Positions 14,641 to 23,571 of a stretch of DNA of 64,000 nucleotides are shown piece by piece. The stretch's first letter is position 1. The number at the start of each line of letters is the position of its first letter. This DNA comes from Domibacillus indicus (GTDB lineage Bacteria > Bacillota > Bacilli > Bacillales > Domibacillaceae), in contig NZ_JAMBOO010000008.1 of the NCBI RefSeq assembly GCF_023715895.1, forward strand, positions 62,001-126,000, in the 5' to 3' direction. The notes below the pieces were generated by a model. It saw nothing but the letters and a program-made list of their open reading frames with translations, made no database searches and had not been told where the DNA came from. A program made the translations under genes and the position numbers.

Positions 14641-15756
14641 ATGAAAAAGCAACGTATTGTCGTAAAAATTGGCAGCAGTTCTTTAACAGATGACAGCGGC
14701 AACATTATGGAAGAAAAAATCGCAGATCACACATCTGCAATTGCGGCGATGAAGCAGGCAGGACACGAAGTCATTGTTGTTTCCTCTGGCGCTGTAGCAG
14801 CCGGCTTTCGGGCGCTTGGCTACCCCGCGCGGCCGAAAGTAATGGCCGCACGCCAGGCCTCGGCAGCTGTCGGACAAAGCTTATTGATTCAGCGGTATAT
14901 TGCCCACTTGTCGCCAAAAGGCATTACAACCGCCCAGATGCTGCTTACAAAAGGCGATTTTTATTCAAAAGGACGGTTTCAAAATTTCTACACGTCGATG
15001 AGTGAACTGTTAAGCCGCGGGGCTGTGCCGATCATCAACGAAAATGATTCTATTTCGATTGAGGAATTAACGTACGGAGATAATGATATGCTTTCGGCAC
15101 TTGTCAGCGGCTTCCTGCAGGCGGATGGCCTAGTGATTTTAACGGATATTGATGGCTTATATGACAGCAACCCGAAAACAAATCCAAATGCAAAACGGTT
15201 TAACTTTGTTCCGTCTATTACGGAAGAAATGCTTCAGGCAGCGGGTGGAAGCGGCTCGTCTGTCGGTACCGGCGGCATGAAATCAAAATTGCTGGCTGCA
15301 GACAAAGCCCAGTCTCTTGGCGTTTCTGTTTTTATTGGCAACGGAACCGGCGAACGAAAGCTGCTTGATATTATTGAAGGAAAAGGGGCCGGCACCTATA
15401 TCGGCTCGCCGATGCAGCCGCATATGCAGCGAAAAAAACAGTGGCTCGCCCTTCATGCAAAGCCGGCCGGAACGGTTACGGTAGATGCAGGAGCCGAAAA
15501 AGCAGTGTTAAAAGGCGGCAAAAGTCTTCTTCCTGTCGGCATCCTGGCTGTAGAAGGCTTGTTTGACGCATTGGATGTTGTAGATATACGCAGCCAAAGC
15601 GGTGAATTACTCGGCCGCGGCCAGGTCTTTTACTCATCGGTTGATTTAGAAAAAGTAAAAGGCCTGCCCGGTCCTGAAGCAAAAGCTTATTCCATCAACG
15701 AACGGGCTGAAGTGATCCACCGCGATAACTGGGTAACATTAAAAAATGAGAGCTAG
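14641..15756 (+). CDS. proB: Glutamate 5-kinase
   Basis: First step of proline synthesis: phosphorylates glutamate to gamma-glutamyl phosphate. The 371 aa comprise an N-terminal amino-acid-kinase domain ([53 protein letters not shown]) and a C-terminal PUA domain from about residue 280 ([20 protein letters not shown]). It starts just after the T-box terminator, with AAAGGATGAG as ribosome site. Three bases separate its stop from the GTG in the proA leader, so the two are one operon. Confidence 0.97.
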   Translation: MKKQRIVVKIGSSSLTDDSGNIMEEKIADHTSAIAAMKQAGHEVIVVSSGAVAAGFRALGYPARPKVMAARQASAAVGQSLLIQRYIAHLSPKGITTAQMLLTKGDFYSKGRFQNFYTSMSELLSRGAVPIINENDSISIEELTYGDNDMLSALVSGFLQADGLVILTDIDGLYDSNPKTNPNAKRFNFVPSITEEMLQAAGGSGSSVGTGGMKSKLLAADKAQSLGVSVFIGNGTGERKLLDIIEGKGAGTYIGSPMQPHMQRKKQWLALHAKPAGTVTVDAGAEKAVLKGGKSLLPVGILAVEGLFDALDVVDIRSQSGELLGRGQVFYSSVDLEKVKGLPGPEAKAYSINERAEVIHRDNWVTLKNES

Positions 15757-15767
15757 GAGTGGAAAAC

Positions 15768-17009
15768 ATGAGTGAATTATTACAAAAAGCAGCCCTGTTG
15801 AAAGAAGCATCTTTCGATATGGCAATGAAATCAACAGCCGAAAAAGACGAGGCACTTTTGCTGATTGCGAATGCTTTAATCGAACAGACCCCTTACATTT
15901 TAGCGGCAAATGAGCAGGATATGGCCGCTGGACGCGAAGCCGGATTTACCGATTCTCTGCTTGACCGGCTGCAACTGACGGAAGAACGTTTAACTGCTAT
16001 TGCTGAAGCGGTGCGCCAGCTGACAAAGCTAAATGACCCAATTGGTGAAACGGTCGAATCGTGGACGACTGAGCATGGCCTTGAAATTGAAACGATCCGA
16101 GTGCCGCTCGGCGTAGTCGGCATGGTATATGAAGCACGTCCAAACGTAACGGTTGATGCAGCTACTCTTTGCTTAAAAGCAGGCAATGCCGTTCTGCTCC
16201 GCGGCAGCACTTCTGCACTCGAATCCAATAAAGCGCTCGTTTCAGTGATGAAAAAAGCGCTCGAGCAGTCTGCTCTTTCCGCAGATGCGATTCAGCTTTT
16301 AGAAGATACAAGCCGCTCCACTGCAGCTCAAATGTTTAAGCTGAATGAATATTTAGATGTATTAATCCCGCGGGGCGGCGCTGGCCTCATTCAATCGGTG
16401 ATTGAACAGGCAACCGTTCCGGTTCTTGAGACAGGGGTTGGAAACTGCCACATTTTTATTGATGAGTCAGCTCAGAAGAACATGGCTATCGATATCGCGT
16501 TAAACGCGAAAACACATCGTCCTTCTGTTTGTAACGCAGCGGAAAGCCTGCTTGTTCATCGAAACTGGCCTCATCAGCGCGAATTGTTTGCGGCTCTTCA
16601 AGAAGCCGGCGTAGAAGTGCGGGGCGATGATAACCTGACCCATTCCTATGAGTATATAAAAGAAGCATCCGAAGAAGACTGGGGCCAGGAATACTTGGCT
16701 ATGACGCTGTCAGCAAAGCTCGTTGACAGTACAAAAGAAGCGGTGGCCCATATTAACCGTTACGGCACAAAGCATTCAGAAGCGATTGTGACGGACAATG
16801 AAGAAAGTGCGGATTTATTTTTCCGTGGAATCGATGCAGCGGTTTTATACCGAAATGCGTCTACCCGTTTTACAGACGGAGAACAATTCGGTTACGGAGC
16901 GGAGATTGGCATCAGCACCCAAAAATTGCACGCGCGTGGCCCTATGGGACTGACGGCCATTACAACCGTAAAATCCCTTGTTCGCGGATCCGGGCAAATA
17001 CGTCAATAA
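15768..17009 (+). CDS. proA: Gamma-glutamyl phosphate reductase
   Basis: Second step of proline synthesis: NADPH-dependent reduction of gamma-glutamyl phosphate to glutamate semialdehyde. The 413 aa have the aldehyde-dehydrogenase-like fold, with the catalytic Cys in RPSVCNAAESLLVH and typical stretches VPLGVVGMVYEARPNVT and GTGG-type end GYGAEIGISTQKLHARGPMG. The frame is open to a GTG at 15759, but AGGAG overlaps that codon, so the ATG at 15768 is the start. A strong terminator follows. Confidence 0.97.
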   Translation: MSELLQKAALLKEASFDMAMKSTAEKDEALLLIANALIEQTPYILAANEQDMAAGREAGFTDSLLDRLQLTEERLTAIAEAVRQLTKLNDPIGETVESWTTEHGLEIETIRVPLGVVGMVYEARPNVTVDAATLCLKAGNAVLLRGSTSALESNKALVSVMKKALEQSALSADAIQLLEDTSRSTAAQMFKLNEYLDVLIPRGGAGLIQSVIEQATVPVLETGVGNCHIFIDESAQKNMAIDIALNAKTHRPSVCNAAESLLVHRNWPHQRELFAALQEAGVEVRGDDNLTHSYEYIKEASEEDWGQEYLAMTLSAKLVDSTKEAVAHINRYGTKHSEAIVTDNEESADLFFRGIDAAVLYRNASTRFTDGEQFGYGAEIGISTQKLHARGPMGLTAITTVKSLVRGSGQIRQ

Positions 17010-17042
17010 AAAAGCGGCGAGAGATTTCTCTCGCCGCTTTAA
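17008..17042 (+). terminator. Terminator of proBA
   Basis: AAAGCGGCGAGAGA pairs with TCTCTCGCCGCTTT directly after the proA stop codon. The stem is GC-rich and framed by A and T runs. Confidence 0.85.
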
Positions 17043-17110
17043 GCTGCCCGCAAACGCCCGCTTTCTCACTTTGCCTACACTCCTTGAGCGGCGGAAAAAT
17101 CCGCCGCTTT

Positions 17111-17449
17111 TCACATAAACGCTTTGTCAATATAGTTGCTTTGTTTTAAAATCAGCCCATCTTCTACAAGCGCTTCCCATAGTACGCAATCAAGCGCGTA
17201 AGGCGCTTCTGCCTGAAGCTCCTTCAGCATTTGTTTTGTTACCGTAAAAGAGTGGGAGAAGCCGTCTATAATAAACAAACCAGAAACATAATCCTCCCGT
17301 TTGTCCCAATTGAATAAAAGAAGCGTATCATAATTCCAGTCTGCCAGCTGTTTTTCCATGCAGTTGATCACGTGAAAAAAGAAGCTTTCCTGATCCATTA
17401 CTTTAGCCAAATACCCGCGAAGCATTCCAGATGTATTCATATCTCCCAT
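17111..17449 (-). CDS. Unknown protein, 112 aa
   Basis: The product is soluble and rich in aromatic residues: LRGYLAKVMDQESFFFHVIN, QLADWNYDTLLLFNWDKRED, then FIIDGFSHSFTVTKQMLKEL. It has no signal peptide, membrane span or metal motif, and I do not recognise the family. It stands alone between proA and a lipoprotein gene on the opposite strand to proBA. The start codon has an upstream GGGGGATGGGAG-like stretch. The regular protein-like composition supports a real gene. Confidence 0.65.
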   Translation of the reverse strand: MGDMNTSGMLRGYLAKVMDQESFFFHVINCMEKQLADWNYDTLLLFNWDKREDYVSGLFIIDGFSHSFTVTKQMLKELQAEAPYALDCVLWEALVEDGLILKQSNYIDKAFM

Positions 17450-17510
17450 CCCCCTATAGTCCTTGCTGTCTTATAGTTTTTTCTTCCCTTTGCCTGTCCC
17501 TTTTAAACGA

Positions 17511-17541
17511 GAAAAGCGCATCATGTTTTGATGCGCTTTTC
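17511..17541 (-). terminator. Terminator after the low-complexity lipoprotein gene
   Basis: GAAAAGCGCATCA and TGATGCGCTTTTC form a 13-bp stem immediately after the leftward lipoprotein gene, with TTTTC on the minus strand. Confidence 0.8.
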
Positions 17542-17544
17542 ACT

Positions 17545-18237
17545 TTATTTCACCTCATTAATAACAAGCTGTTCACCGTTTTCTTCATAAACAAATGTCA
17601 CACTTTGGCCAGGTTCCATTGATTCAAATTTTTTCATTGTTTCACTTTCAGCTTCTACTTGATAAGCGTTTGGTACGCCGTCTAATTCAATTTCTACTGT
17701 ATGCGGATCGGCTACGCCGTTAAATGTCCCCGTTGCTTCTTTTCCCTGCACCGTTTCGGTCACTTCTTCCGTCGCATTTTCTGTAGCTGTTTCAGCTTGT
17801 TCTTTCGCGTCGCTTGCGCCCTGTTCAACGGCTGCGCCAGCATCAGCTGCTTTTTCTTTTACCGTATCGGCAGCTTTGCTTGCTTCATCCTGTACACCCT
17901 GTGTAGCTTGATCCGCTTCCTCAACAGCTTTTTCAGTTGACTGGGCTGCATTATCAGCTGCTGTTTTGGCATCGCTGGCCGTTTCATCTGCTGCTTGCTC
18001 TGCGTCTGTTGTTGTTTCTGTTTCTGTTGTTTCTGTTTCTGTTGTTTCTGTTGTTTCCGTTTCTTGCTGCTCGGTCTGCTGCTCAGTTTGCTCTGTTTCT
18101 TCCTGAGGCGCCGTTGTTGTTTCTTCTGCTGTGTTTTCGTTTTCCTCTGGTGATGCATTCTCAGAATCAGCTGAACAGCCGGCAAGAAGTCCTCCAGCCA
18201 GTAAAGCGGCTCCCATGAAACCTGTTGCTTTCTTCAT
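17545..18237 (-). CDS. Lipoprotein with Glu/Thr/Gln-repeat stalk
   Basis: The signal MKKATGFMGAALLAGGLLAG ends in lipobox LAGC, so the protein should be anchored to the outer face of the membrane. Residues about 27-90 are low-complexity Glu/Thr/Gln repeats (QQTEQQETETTETTETE). Residues about 90-165 are Ala/Glu/Lys/Asp repeats like LEA or apolipoprotein-type helices (EKAVEEADQATQG, DTVKEKAADAGAAVEQ). The last 60 residues form a compact, probably beta-rich domain (TFNGVADPHTVEIELDGV, VTFVYEENGEQLVINEV). The ATG at 18237 has GAGGAGGAG. The layout suggests a domain held on an extended stalk; the role is unknown. Confidence 0.8.
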   Translation of the reverse strand: MKKATGFMGAALLAGGLLAGCSADSENASPEENENTAEETTTAPQEETEQTEQQTEQQETETTETTETETTETETTTDAEQAADETASDAKTAADNAAQSTEKAVEEADQATQGVQDEASKAADTVKEKAADAGAAVEQGASDAKEQAETATENATEEVTETVQGKEATGTFNGVADPHTVEIELDGVPNAYQVEAESETMKKFESMEPGQSVTFVYEENGEQLVINEVK

Positions 18238-18255
18238 TATGTAGCTCCTCCTCAT

Positions 18256-18676
18256 ATGTTGTTACCTCACACTATACTTGTTTTTTGTTTTGAAGAAAAG
18301 TAATACGATAATAATAGAGGAGAAATGGATGATTTTTACTATTCCGATGGTCCTGCCAGTCAAGGAGGATTCGGCCGGTAACCTTTTTTTAATGGTACAA
18401 AAATGGAGTTCATCTGTCTTTGAAGGTTGAACGGATGCAGCTTTCTTTGGTTTTTCCTGTTTCGGTTCATGCTGTTGCGTTCAGTTTGTTCAATCAAGAC
18501 AATGCCTCTTCTTTTGCCCATTCAAGCACCTCTTTCAATTTAGGAAATAGTCATGCCGCTTCTCTTACTATCATACGGTACAAGTATGAAGAATATGTAA
18601 ATATGTTATTAAAGATTGTAAATTTATCAATCACCTATCCTGCTTAGCCGAGCAGTGATGTACCTCTCAACTTTCT
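18256..18676. other. Gap without a clear gene
   Basis: About 420 bases hold no convincing gene. On the plus strand a tiny ORF (ATG 18327, 18 codons, MDDFYYSDGPASQGGFGR) has a GAGGAG site. On the minus strand, stretches such as KLKEVLEWAKEEALS and GRILLDWQDHRNSKNHPF are interrupted by stops and may be remains of a lost gene. Confidence 0.4.
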
Positions 18677-18705
18677 TTTTCATTTCTGTGAAAAAGCGGT
18701 ATAAT
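18677..18705 (+). promoter_or_regulatory. Sigma-A promoter of the yfkAB-msrA-mocR run
   Basis: TTTTCA, a 17-base spacer and a perfect TATAAT (18700-18705) lie 33 bases before the yfkAB start. No attenuator or operator is evident. Confidence 0.65.
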
Positions 18706-18738
18706 TATGTGTTGAAAGATTAAAGAGGTGTTTTTAAA

Positions 18739-19866
18739 ATGAAAAAAACCATTTCACCCGCGTTTGATCCGTGGGAAAGCTATATGGATATTGACCAGTC
18801 CGGCTCTGCCCGGCTGTCTAATATTGAGTTTACGACGACGACACTCTGTAATATGCGCTGCGAGCATTGTGCGGTCGGCTATACGCTTCAAACAAAAGAC
18901 CCTGAGGCTCTGCCTCTTTCGCTGCTGCTGTCACGCCTGGAGGAAATTCCACACTTGCGCGCGATCAGCATCACAGGCGGCGAACCGATGCTTTCCAAAA
19001 AATCAGTTGAACAGTATGTAAAACCATTGCTCAAATATGCCCACGAGCGCGGTGTTTATACCCAAATGAATTCCAATTTGACGATTGATGCCGGGCGTTA
19101 TGAAGAGATTGCGCCTTTTCTTGATGTTCTGCATATTTCCCATAACTGGGGCACTGTAGACGATTTTGTGGAAGCCGGGTTTGCCAATATGGAGCGCAAA
19201 CCTTCCTATAGCCAGCGGGAAAAGCTATTTGACCGAATGATCGAAAACAGCCGGATTTTATCTGAGGCAAATGTGATGGTATCGGCCGAGACTATGCTGA
19301 ATAAACGGACTCTTCCCCATCTTGAACACATTCATAAACAAATTGTCGGGGAAATGAAATGTGCCCGACATGAGGTTCATCCTATGTATCCAAGTGATTT
19401 TGCCAGCGCGCTTGAATCTTTGACACTTGACGAAACCCGCAGCGCGATCCATCACTTGCTTGATGTTCGTGACCCGGGTGTGTGGATGCTGTTCGGAACA
19501 CTTCCGTTTTTTGCGTGCAGTTCGGATGAGCGCGATCGTGAACTTCTGACCCGCCTGCACCAGGAACCGCTGGTGACCGTGCGCAATGATCCGGATGGAC
19601 GCTCACGATTAAATGTGAATATTTTTTCCGGTGATGTGATCGTAACCGATTTTGCGGATGCACCGTCGCTTGGCAATATTGCAGACAACTCTCTTCAATC
19701 TTCTTTTGAAACGTGGAACCGTTCTGCATTAGCAAATGAAATTGCCTGCCATTGCTCGTCCGTCCGGTGTTTAGGCCCGAATTTACTTGTTAAAAAAGCT
19801 TATTATCCGGATACAGATTTTACAACACAAACAGCTTGGACAGAAAGAAAGGAAGTACAGCAATGA
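18739..19866 (+). CDS. yfkAB: Radical SAM protein YfkAB
   Basis: Radical S-adenosylmethionine enzyme. The iron-sulphur motif CxxxCxxC is seen as CNMRCEHC (residues about 38-45), followed by the SAM-binding ITGGEPML. The C-terminus has CHCSSVRC, the extra Cys motif for which this family is named (CxCxxxxC). The 375 aa match the B. subtilis YfkAB product. The reaction is not established. The stop overlaps the msrA start (ATGA), so it is the first gene of a run with msrA and a MocR-type regulator. Confidence 0.9.
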   Translation: MKKTISPAFDPWESYMDIDQSGSARLSNIEFTTTTLCNMRCEHCAVGYTLQTKDPEALPLSLLLSRLEEIPHLRAISITGGEPMLSKKSVEQYVKPLLKYAHERGVYTQMNSNLTIDAGRYEEIAPFLDVLHISHNWGTVDDFVEAGFANMERKPSYSQREKLFDRMIENSRILSEANVMVSAETMLNKRTLPHLEHIHKQIVGEMKCARHEVHPMYPSDFASALESLTLDETRSAIHHLLDVRDPGVWMLFGTLPFFACSSDERDRELLTRLHQEPLVTVRNDPDGRSRLNVNIFSGDVIVTDFADAPSLGNIADNSLQSSFETWNRSALANEIACHCSSVRCLGPNLLVKKAYYPDTDFTTQTAWTERKEVQQ

Positions 19867-20402
19867 AAAAAGAAAAAGCGATTTTTGCTGGTGGGTGTTT
19901 TTGGTGCATGGTCAAGCCATTTGACCGATGGGACGGTGTTGAATCCGTCATTTCCGGTTACACAGGCGGGCACACAGAAAACCCGACGTATGAGGAAGTA
20001 AAAGCCGGCGGCACCGGCCATAAAGAAGCAGTTGAAATTATCTACGATGCCGATATTATTTCATATGAGCAAATCCTTGAGGTATACTGGCAGCAAATTG
20101 ATCCAACCGATGACGAAGGACAGTTCCAGGACCGGGGTGACTCTTACCGGGCCGTTATCTTTTATTTGTCTCCTGAGCAGCAAAAAGCGGCCGAGGAGTC
20201 TAAACGAAAACTGGCAGAGAGCGGTATGTTTAAAAAGCCGGTTGTGACGCCTATTTTATCGGCTGGTCCGTTTTATCCGGCAGAAGACTACCATCAGAAT
20301 TTTTATCAAACACACGAGGAAGAATATAAAGCGGACCGGGCACAGTCCGGCCGCGATGAATTTTTAAATGAGCATTGGACAGATGATGAAACGAAGCATT
20401 AA
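19863..20402 (+). CDS. msrA: Peptide methionine sulfoxide reductase A
   Basis: Repairs oxidised proteins by reducing methionine-S-sulfoxide. The catalytic Cys lies in AGGCFWCMVKPF near the N-terminus, followed by SGYTGGHTENPTYEEV, GHKEAVEI and DRGDSYRAVIFY, all typical of MsrA. The 179 aa fit the family; no MsrB domain is fused. The ATG at 19863 overlaps the yfkAB stop and has GAAAGGAAG. Its 3' end overlaps the next gene by about 20 bases. Confidence 0.96.
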   Translation: MKKEKAIFAGGCFWCMVKPFDRWDGVESVISGYTGGHTENPTYEEVKAGGTGHKEAVEIIYDADIISYEQILEVYWQQIDPTDDEGQFQDRGDSYRAVIFYLSPEQQKAAEESKRKLAESGMFKKPVVTPILSAGPFYPAEDYHQNFYQTHEEEYKADRAQSGRDEFLNEHWTDDETKH

Positions 20403-21753
20403 GTCAGATGCTGTTGCCGGCTGGATTAAAGATCAAATTGTGCGCGGCAAATGGGCGATTGGCACGAAGATTCCAAGCCAGCGTGTTTTGGCAGAAGAAC
20501 TGTCTGTAAACCGCAGCACGGTTGTAGCTGCGCTCGAACAGCTGAAAGCGGCTGGAATTATCGAGGGCGTAATGGGAAAAGGGACGATTGTAGCGAGCAA
20601 TACATGGTCGCTTCTCGCTGCCCTGCCTGCAGAAGATAAAGTACAATCTTTACCAGCAGATACCGGGATTATTGACTTAAGCAAAGGGGAGCTTGCCGAA
20701 GATGTTTTTCCGGAAAATTATTTAAATGATGTACTCAGCCGGCTGTCTGGAAAAATCCATTCACTAGGATATGAAGACCGGGGCGGTTATGAGCCGCTTC
20801 GCGAGGCCATCGCCGGGTATATGACCCGGCAGGGAACCAAGGTAGCGCCGTCTTCTATTTTAATTGTGTCTGGTGCTATGCAGGGATTTGGCTTGATTGC
20901 ATCCGGCCTGCTTGAGCGGGGATCTTCTGTTTTACTCGAAGAGCCTTCTTATCTGTACTCCATCCGTACTTTTCAGTCGCTTGGCATGTCACTCAAAGGC
21001 ATTGAGATGGATGGCGAAGGAGTAAAACTGGATTCGCTGCAGAATACTTGGACGTCCGGACAAAAAGGAGCGCTTTATACCATTCCCTGCTTTCATAACC
21101 CGACCGGTATTTTAATGAGCGAAACAAGAAGAAAAGAAGTGCTGTCTTTTTGCAGTACAAACCGCCTGCCTGTAATTGAAGATGATATTTACCGGGATTT
21201 ATGGCTCGATGAACCGCCGCCGCCTTCTTTAAAATCAATGGATGAGACCGGTAATGTGCTTTATATTGGCAGCTTGTCAAAAACGTTGAGTCCCGGCCTG
21301 CGGATTGGCTGGATCGCCGGCTCTCATTCCGTTATTGAACGGCTGGCGGACTTGAAAATGCAGGCTGATTACGGAACGAGTTCTCTCTCGCAGCGTGTAG
21401 CAGCTGAGTGGCTTGGTGAAGGGCTCTATGAACATCATCTTGAATATGTCCGTAAAGAGCTGAAAAAGCGGCGGCAGGCAGCTTCTGAGTCGCTTCAAAG
21501 GCACCTATCAGATGTCGCGCAATGGACAATGCCGAACGGCGGCTTTTTTGTCTGGCTTCGTTTGAATCAGCCTATTTCTTTAAGAGAGTTATATACAGAA
21601 GCATTAAATGAAGGAATTTTATTTCACCCGGGAAGTATTTACACAGAGGGTGCGTCACGGGCGATTCGGCTGTCATACGGCTATGCCCGTCCCGATCAGT
21701 TTGAAGAAGGCATCAAACGGATGAAAAAATGGATTGTCGCTTTATCAAAATAA
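20383..21753 (+). CDS. MocR/PdxR-type regulator (GntR HTH fused to aminotransferase)
   Basis: Residues about 1-70 are a GntR winged helix (GKWAIGTKIPSQRVLAEELS, NRSTVVAALEQLKAAGIIEG). Residues about 90-455 are a fold-I aminotransferase-like domain with the PLP lysine in YIGSLSKTLSPGLRIGW, and ALYTIPCFHNPTG before it. Such proteins sense PLP or an amino compound and control adjacent genes. In-frame ATGs at 20368, 20383 and 20386 are possible; none has a strong ribosome site, so coupling to msrA is likely. The target is not evident. Confidence 0.9.
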   Translation: MMKRSIKSDAVAGWIKDQIVRGKWAIGTKIPSQRVLAEELSVNRSTVVAALEQLKAAGIIEGVMGKGTIVASNTWSLLAALPAEDKVQSLPADTGIIDLSKGELAEDVFPENYLNDVLSRLSGKIHSLGYEDRGGYEPLREAIAGYMTRQGTKVAPSSILIVSGAMQGFGLIASGLLERGSSVLLEEPSYLYSIRTFQSLGMSLKGIEMDGEGVKLDSLQNTWTSGQKGALYTIPCFHNPTGILMSETRRKEVLSFCSTNRLPVIEDDIYRDLWLDEPPPPSLKSMDETGNVLYIGSLSKTLSPGLRIGWIAGSHSVIERLADLKMQADYGTSSLSQRVAAEWLGEGLYEHHLEYVRKELKKRRQAASESLQRHLSDVAQWTMPNGGFFVWLRLNQPISLRELYTEALNEGILFHPGSIYTEGASRAIRLSYGYARPDQFEEGIKRMKKWIVALSK

Positions 21754-21770
21754 CTAAAGGAGTATCACAC

Positions 21771-22052
21771 ATGGTCATTACAGAACATACACTTGAAAAA
21801 ATAGAAGATCCATTTGGCATTTTAGAGGGAGATCGATACGAATATCGCCTTTTTGCTTCCGTAGATGAAGAGGATGAGCTGTATTCACCAGAAGGCTTTT
21901 ATATCCGCGTTTTGTACGCAGTAACGGAATCTGGACAGCACATAGCCGGTTTATTTTTGCATAACCGCACAGATGACAGCGTATTGGATTTTGAACTAGA
22001 AGAAGATGAAGTGGAGATGGTTCGCGAATACTGCGCTGCCCACCTTTCCTAA
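21771..22052 (+). CDS. Small acidic protein of unknown function, 93 aa
   Basis: The ATG at 21771 follows AAAGGAG, 17 bases after the MocR gene, so it may be co-transcribed. The product is acidic and strand-rich: VITEHTLEKIEDPFGILEGD, RYEYRLFASVDEEDELYSPE, then FYIRVLYAVTESGQHIAGLF and a C-terminal acidic helix. It resembles small uncharacterised Bacillus proteins. No motif indicates a reaction. Confidence 0.75.
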   Translation: MVITEHTLEKIEDPFGILEGDRYEYRLFASVDEEDELYSPEGFYIRVLYAVTESGQHIAGLFLHNRTDDSVLDFELEEDEVEMVREYCAAHLS

Positions 22053-22059
22053 ACAGTAC

Positions 22060-22097
22060 AAACCCCGTCTGCTCTATCAATGCGGACGGGGTTTTTA
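22060..22097 (+). terminator. Terminator at the end of the yfkAB-msrA-mocR run
   Basis: AACCCCGTCTGC pairs with GCGGACGGGGTT and is followed by TTTTA, eight bases after the last gene of the run. Confidence 0.85.
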
Positions 22098-22144
22098 TAT
22101 GACTTCACTGACGGCTGTTTCCGTAACGACCAATCCCTTCTTCC

Positions 22145-22282
22145 TTATTGGGCTTTTTGAATATATAACTTCATCTGCTCTTCTGTTAAGTTGTGCATAA
22201 AACGGTAAAACGGAATTTTTTTAATTCCAAACGCCTTGCACATTTCCAAGTAATATTCATATGCTTCCCGGTACATTTCCAT
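22145..22282 (-). CDS. Small helical protein, 45 aa
   Basis: From the ATG at 22282, which has AAGGGTGG in front, the frame encodes MEMYREAYEYYLEMCKAFGI followed by KKIPFYRFMHNLTEEQMKLY. It is highly helical and Tyr/Met-rich, with no membrane span. An upstream in-frame start exists at 22357 but has no ribosome site. The family is not recognised. A terminator-type hairpin lies upstream, so it has its own promoter. Confidence 0.55.
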   Translation of the reverse strand: MEMYREAYEYYLEMCKAFGIKKIPFYRFMHNLTEEQMKLYIQKAQ

Positions 22283-22368
22283 ATTTGCCACCCTTTCTGT
22301 TATATAACAATTTATTTTTATATAAATTAATATATAACAGTATGAAAGGGTTGTCAATTTCTTTCAAT

Positions 22369-22398
22369 AAAAAAAAGCAGAAAGAGTTCTGCTTTTTA
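22369..22398. terminator. Bidirectional terminator hairpin near the Spo0M-like gene
   Basis: AAGCAGAA / TTCTGCTT with A and T runs on either side. The stop codon of the Spo0M-like gene overlaps it, so it ends that leftward gene. Confidence 0.65.
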
Positions 22399-22800
22399 AT
22401 AAATAATCACTTCGTCTTCATCTTCTGGATCTACGGCCTGATCAATAAATACTTTTGTGCGGATGAACCATTTATGTGTTTCATCGGTTTTAGGACTCTG
22501 CAATGGAATTTTGATAGAAAATGGAACCTTGTGTGCCTCACTTGCTTTTATATTCCGTTTAAATGGCAGGATAACTTCTTGGAAACGTTTTTCGTGCCAT
22601 GAAAAATCACTGTCTTCCTTTACTTCTTCGTACTGAAGATAAAGCAATATTTGAATTTTATCAATCGGCTCTTCCACTTTTCCTCCCATTATGTGGACAT
22701 AACCGTGTATAGTTTCTCCCGGCGATACCGTTTTTTGATCTATCATTGTATCTACTTTAACGCTTCCTATGCCGATGCTCGAAAAAAAATCTTTCCACAT
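22396..22800 (-). CDS. Spo0M-like arrestin-fold protein, short form, 134 aa
   Basis: Resembles the N-terminal arrestin-like half of Spo0M: FFSSIGIGSVKVDTMID, VSPGETIHGYVHIMGGKVEE, and VPFSIKIPLQSPKTDETHKW. B. subtilis Spo0M is about twice as long, so this is a one-domain version. Spo0M-type proteins act in the cytoplasm and affect early sporulation and cell shape. The C-terminus is complete (DEDEVIIY) and shows no sign of frameshift. The ATG has AGGAGGAAC in front. Confidence 0.75.
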   Translation of the reverse strand: MWKDFFSSIGIGSVKVDTMIDQKTVSPGETIHGYVHIMGGKVEEPIDKIQILLYLQYEEVKEDSDFSWHEKRFQEVILPFKRNIKASEAHKVPFSIKIPLQSPKTDETHKWFIRTKVFIDQAVDPEDEDEVIIY

Positions 22801-22919
22801 GTACAGTTCCTCCTGTTTTTAGTTTTCTTTTCCCTGAACAGGCTGTTTTTATTACGTTTTTTGATTATTTTATTTGAATTTTGCACACAATGTATTATTA
22901 ACAAAATAACAGTAAGCGG

Positions 22920-23549
22920 TCAAAATTCTTTTTTCCATACTGGATAAAAGAATTTGGTTCCTTTTTTATTGTATGGAAGCAGCTTCATGTCGGCGATCAA
23001 ATGAGATAAGTATGCAAGCATTAAAACGGTTTGAAGACCCTGAATCGGGAACTTTTGGGCAATTTCAGCGGCAACAAAATAAAAAAGAACCATGCCGATA
23101 AAAGAGTGCGTCCATGTCCGATGGGAAACAACAGAAGCAAATATAATGAATAATCCTATGTAAACAATCCATATTTCCTGTATGTACCACCCTGCATATG
23201 CGGCCGCCGCGCCGGTTAAAAACAGTGATGTTCTTTGCTTAATAAACAGTCTTGGCAGAAGCAGCAGTCCAAGGCTGACAAGAAAGCCGGTTACCTGTTT
23301 TACACCGAACAGCATAAAATAACTGTATAAAGCCAGCAGCACACCGGCTGCCGCAAAAAACAACACAAGCCATTTCTTTTCTACCGTAATTTTATTTGCC
23401 AGCTTTCCGTTCACATCCAGATCGGGAACTAATGCGGTAACTGCTCCGACAAAACCGAAAAGAGCTGTTTCAACGATTGAAGACTGCGACCAGACAGCTA
23501 TGCCCACCCCTGTAGCAGCCCCAATCGCCATATGGGAAGATCCTTTCAT
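22920..23549 (-). CDS. YdjM/YfhP-type membrane-bound metal-dependent hydrolase
   Basis: Membrane protein of the YdjM family (LexA-binding, inner-membrane hydrolase-like). Conserved polar residues are seen in MKGSSHMAIGAATG, VPDLDVNGKLANK, VVSHRTWTHSFIGMVL and YLSHLIADMKLLP, all typical metal-ligand motifs. Between them are about five membrane spans. The 209 aa are shorter than YfhP of B. subtilis but show the same core. The substrate is unknown. The ATG at 23549 has GAAAGGATGAGG upstream. Confidence 0.8.
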   Translation of the reverse strand: MKGSSHMAIGAATGVGIAVWSQSSIVETALFGFVGAVTALVPDLDVNGKLANKITVEKKWLVLFFAAAGVLLALYSYFMLFGVKQVTGFLVSLGLLLLPRLFIKQRTSLFLTGAAAAYAGWYIQEIWIVYIGLFIIFASVVSHRTWTHSFIGMVLFYFVAAEIAQKFPIQGLQTVLMLAYLSHLIADMKLLPYNKKGTKFFYPVWKKEF

Positions 23550-23571
23550 GATTCCTCATCCTTTCATCATA

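Noticed and set aside
14439-14693. 84-aa plus-strand ORF between the Nudix gene and proB
   Set aside because: It covers the T-box leader and terminator; the apparent protein is a shadow of the RNA structure.
17859-18185. 108-aa Lys/Gln-rich minus-strand ORF
   Set aside because: Other-frame shadow of the repetitive lipoprotein gene.
18420-18647. 75-aa plus-strand ORF
   Set aside because: No ribosome site, and composition is not protein-like; lies in a gap with broken remnants on the other strand.
19863-20402. MVKPF instead of MVEPF next to the MsrA catalytic Cys
   Set aside because: As far as I recall, B. subtilis MsrA has the same Lys, so it is normal for this branch and not a defect.
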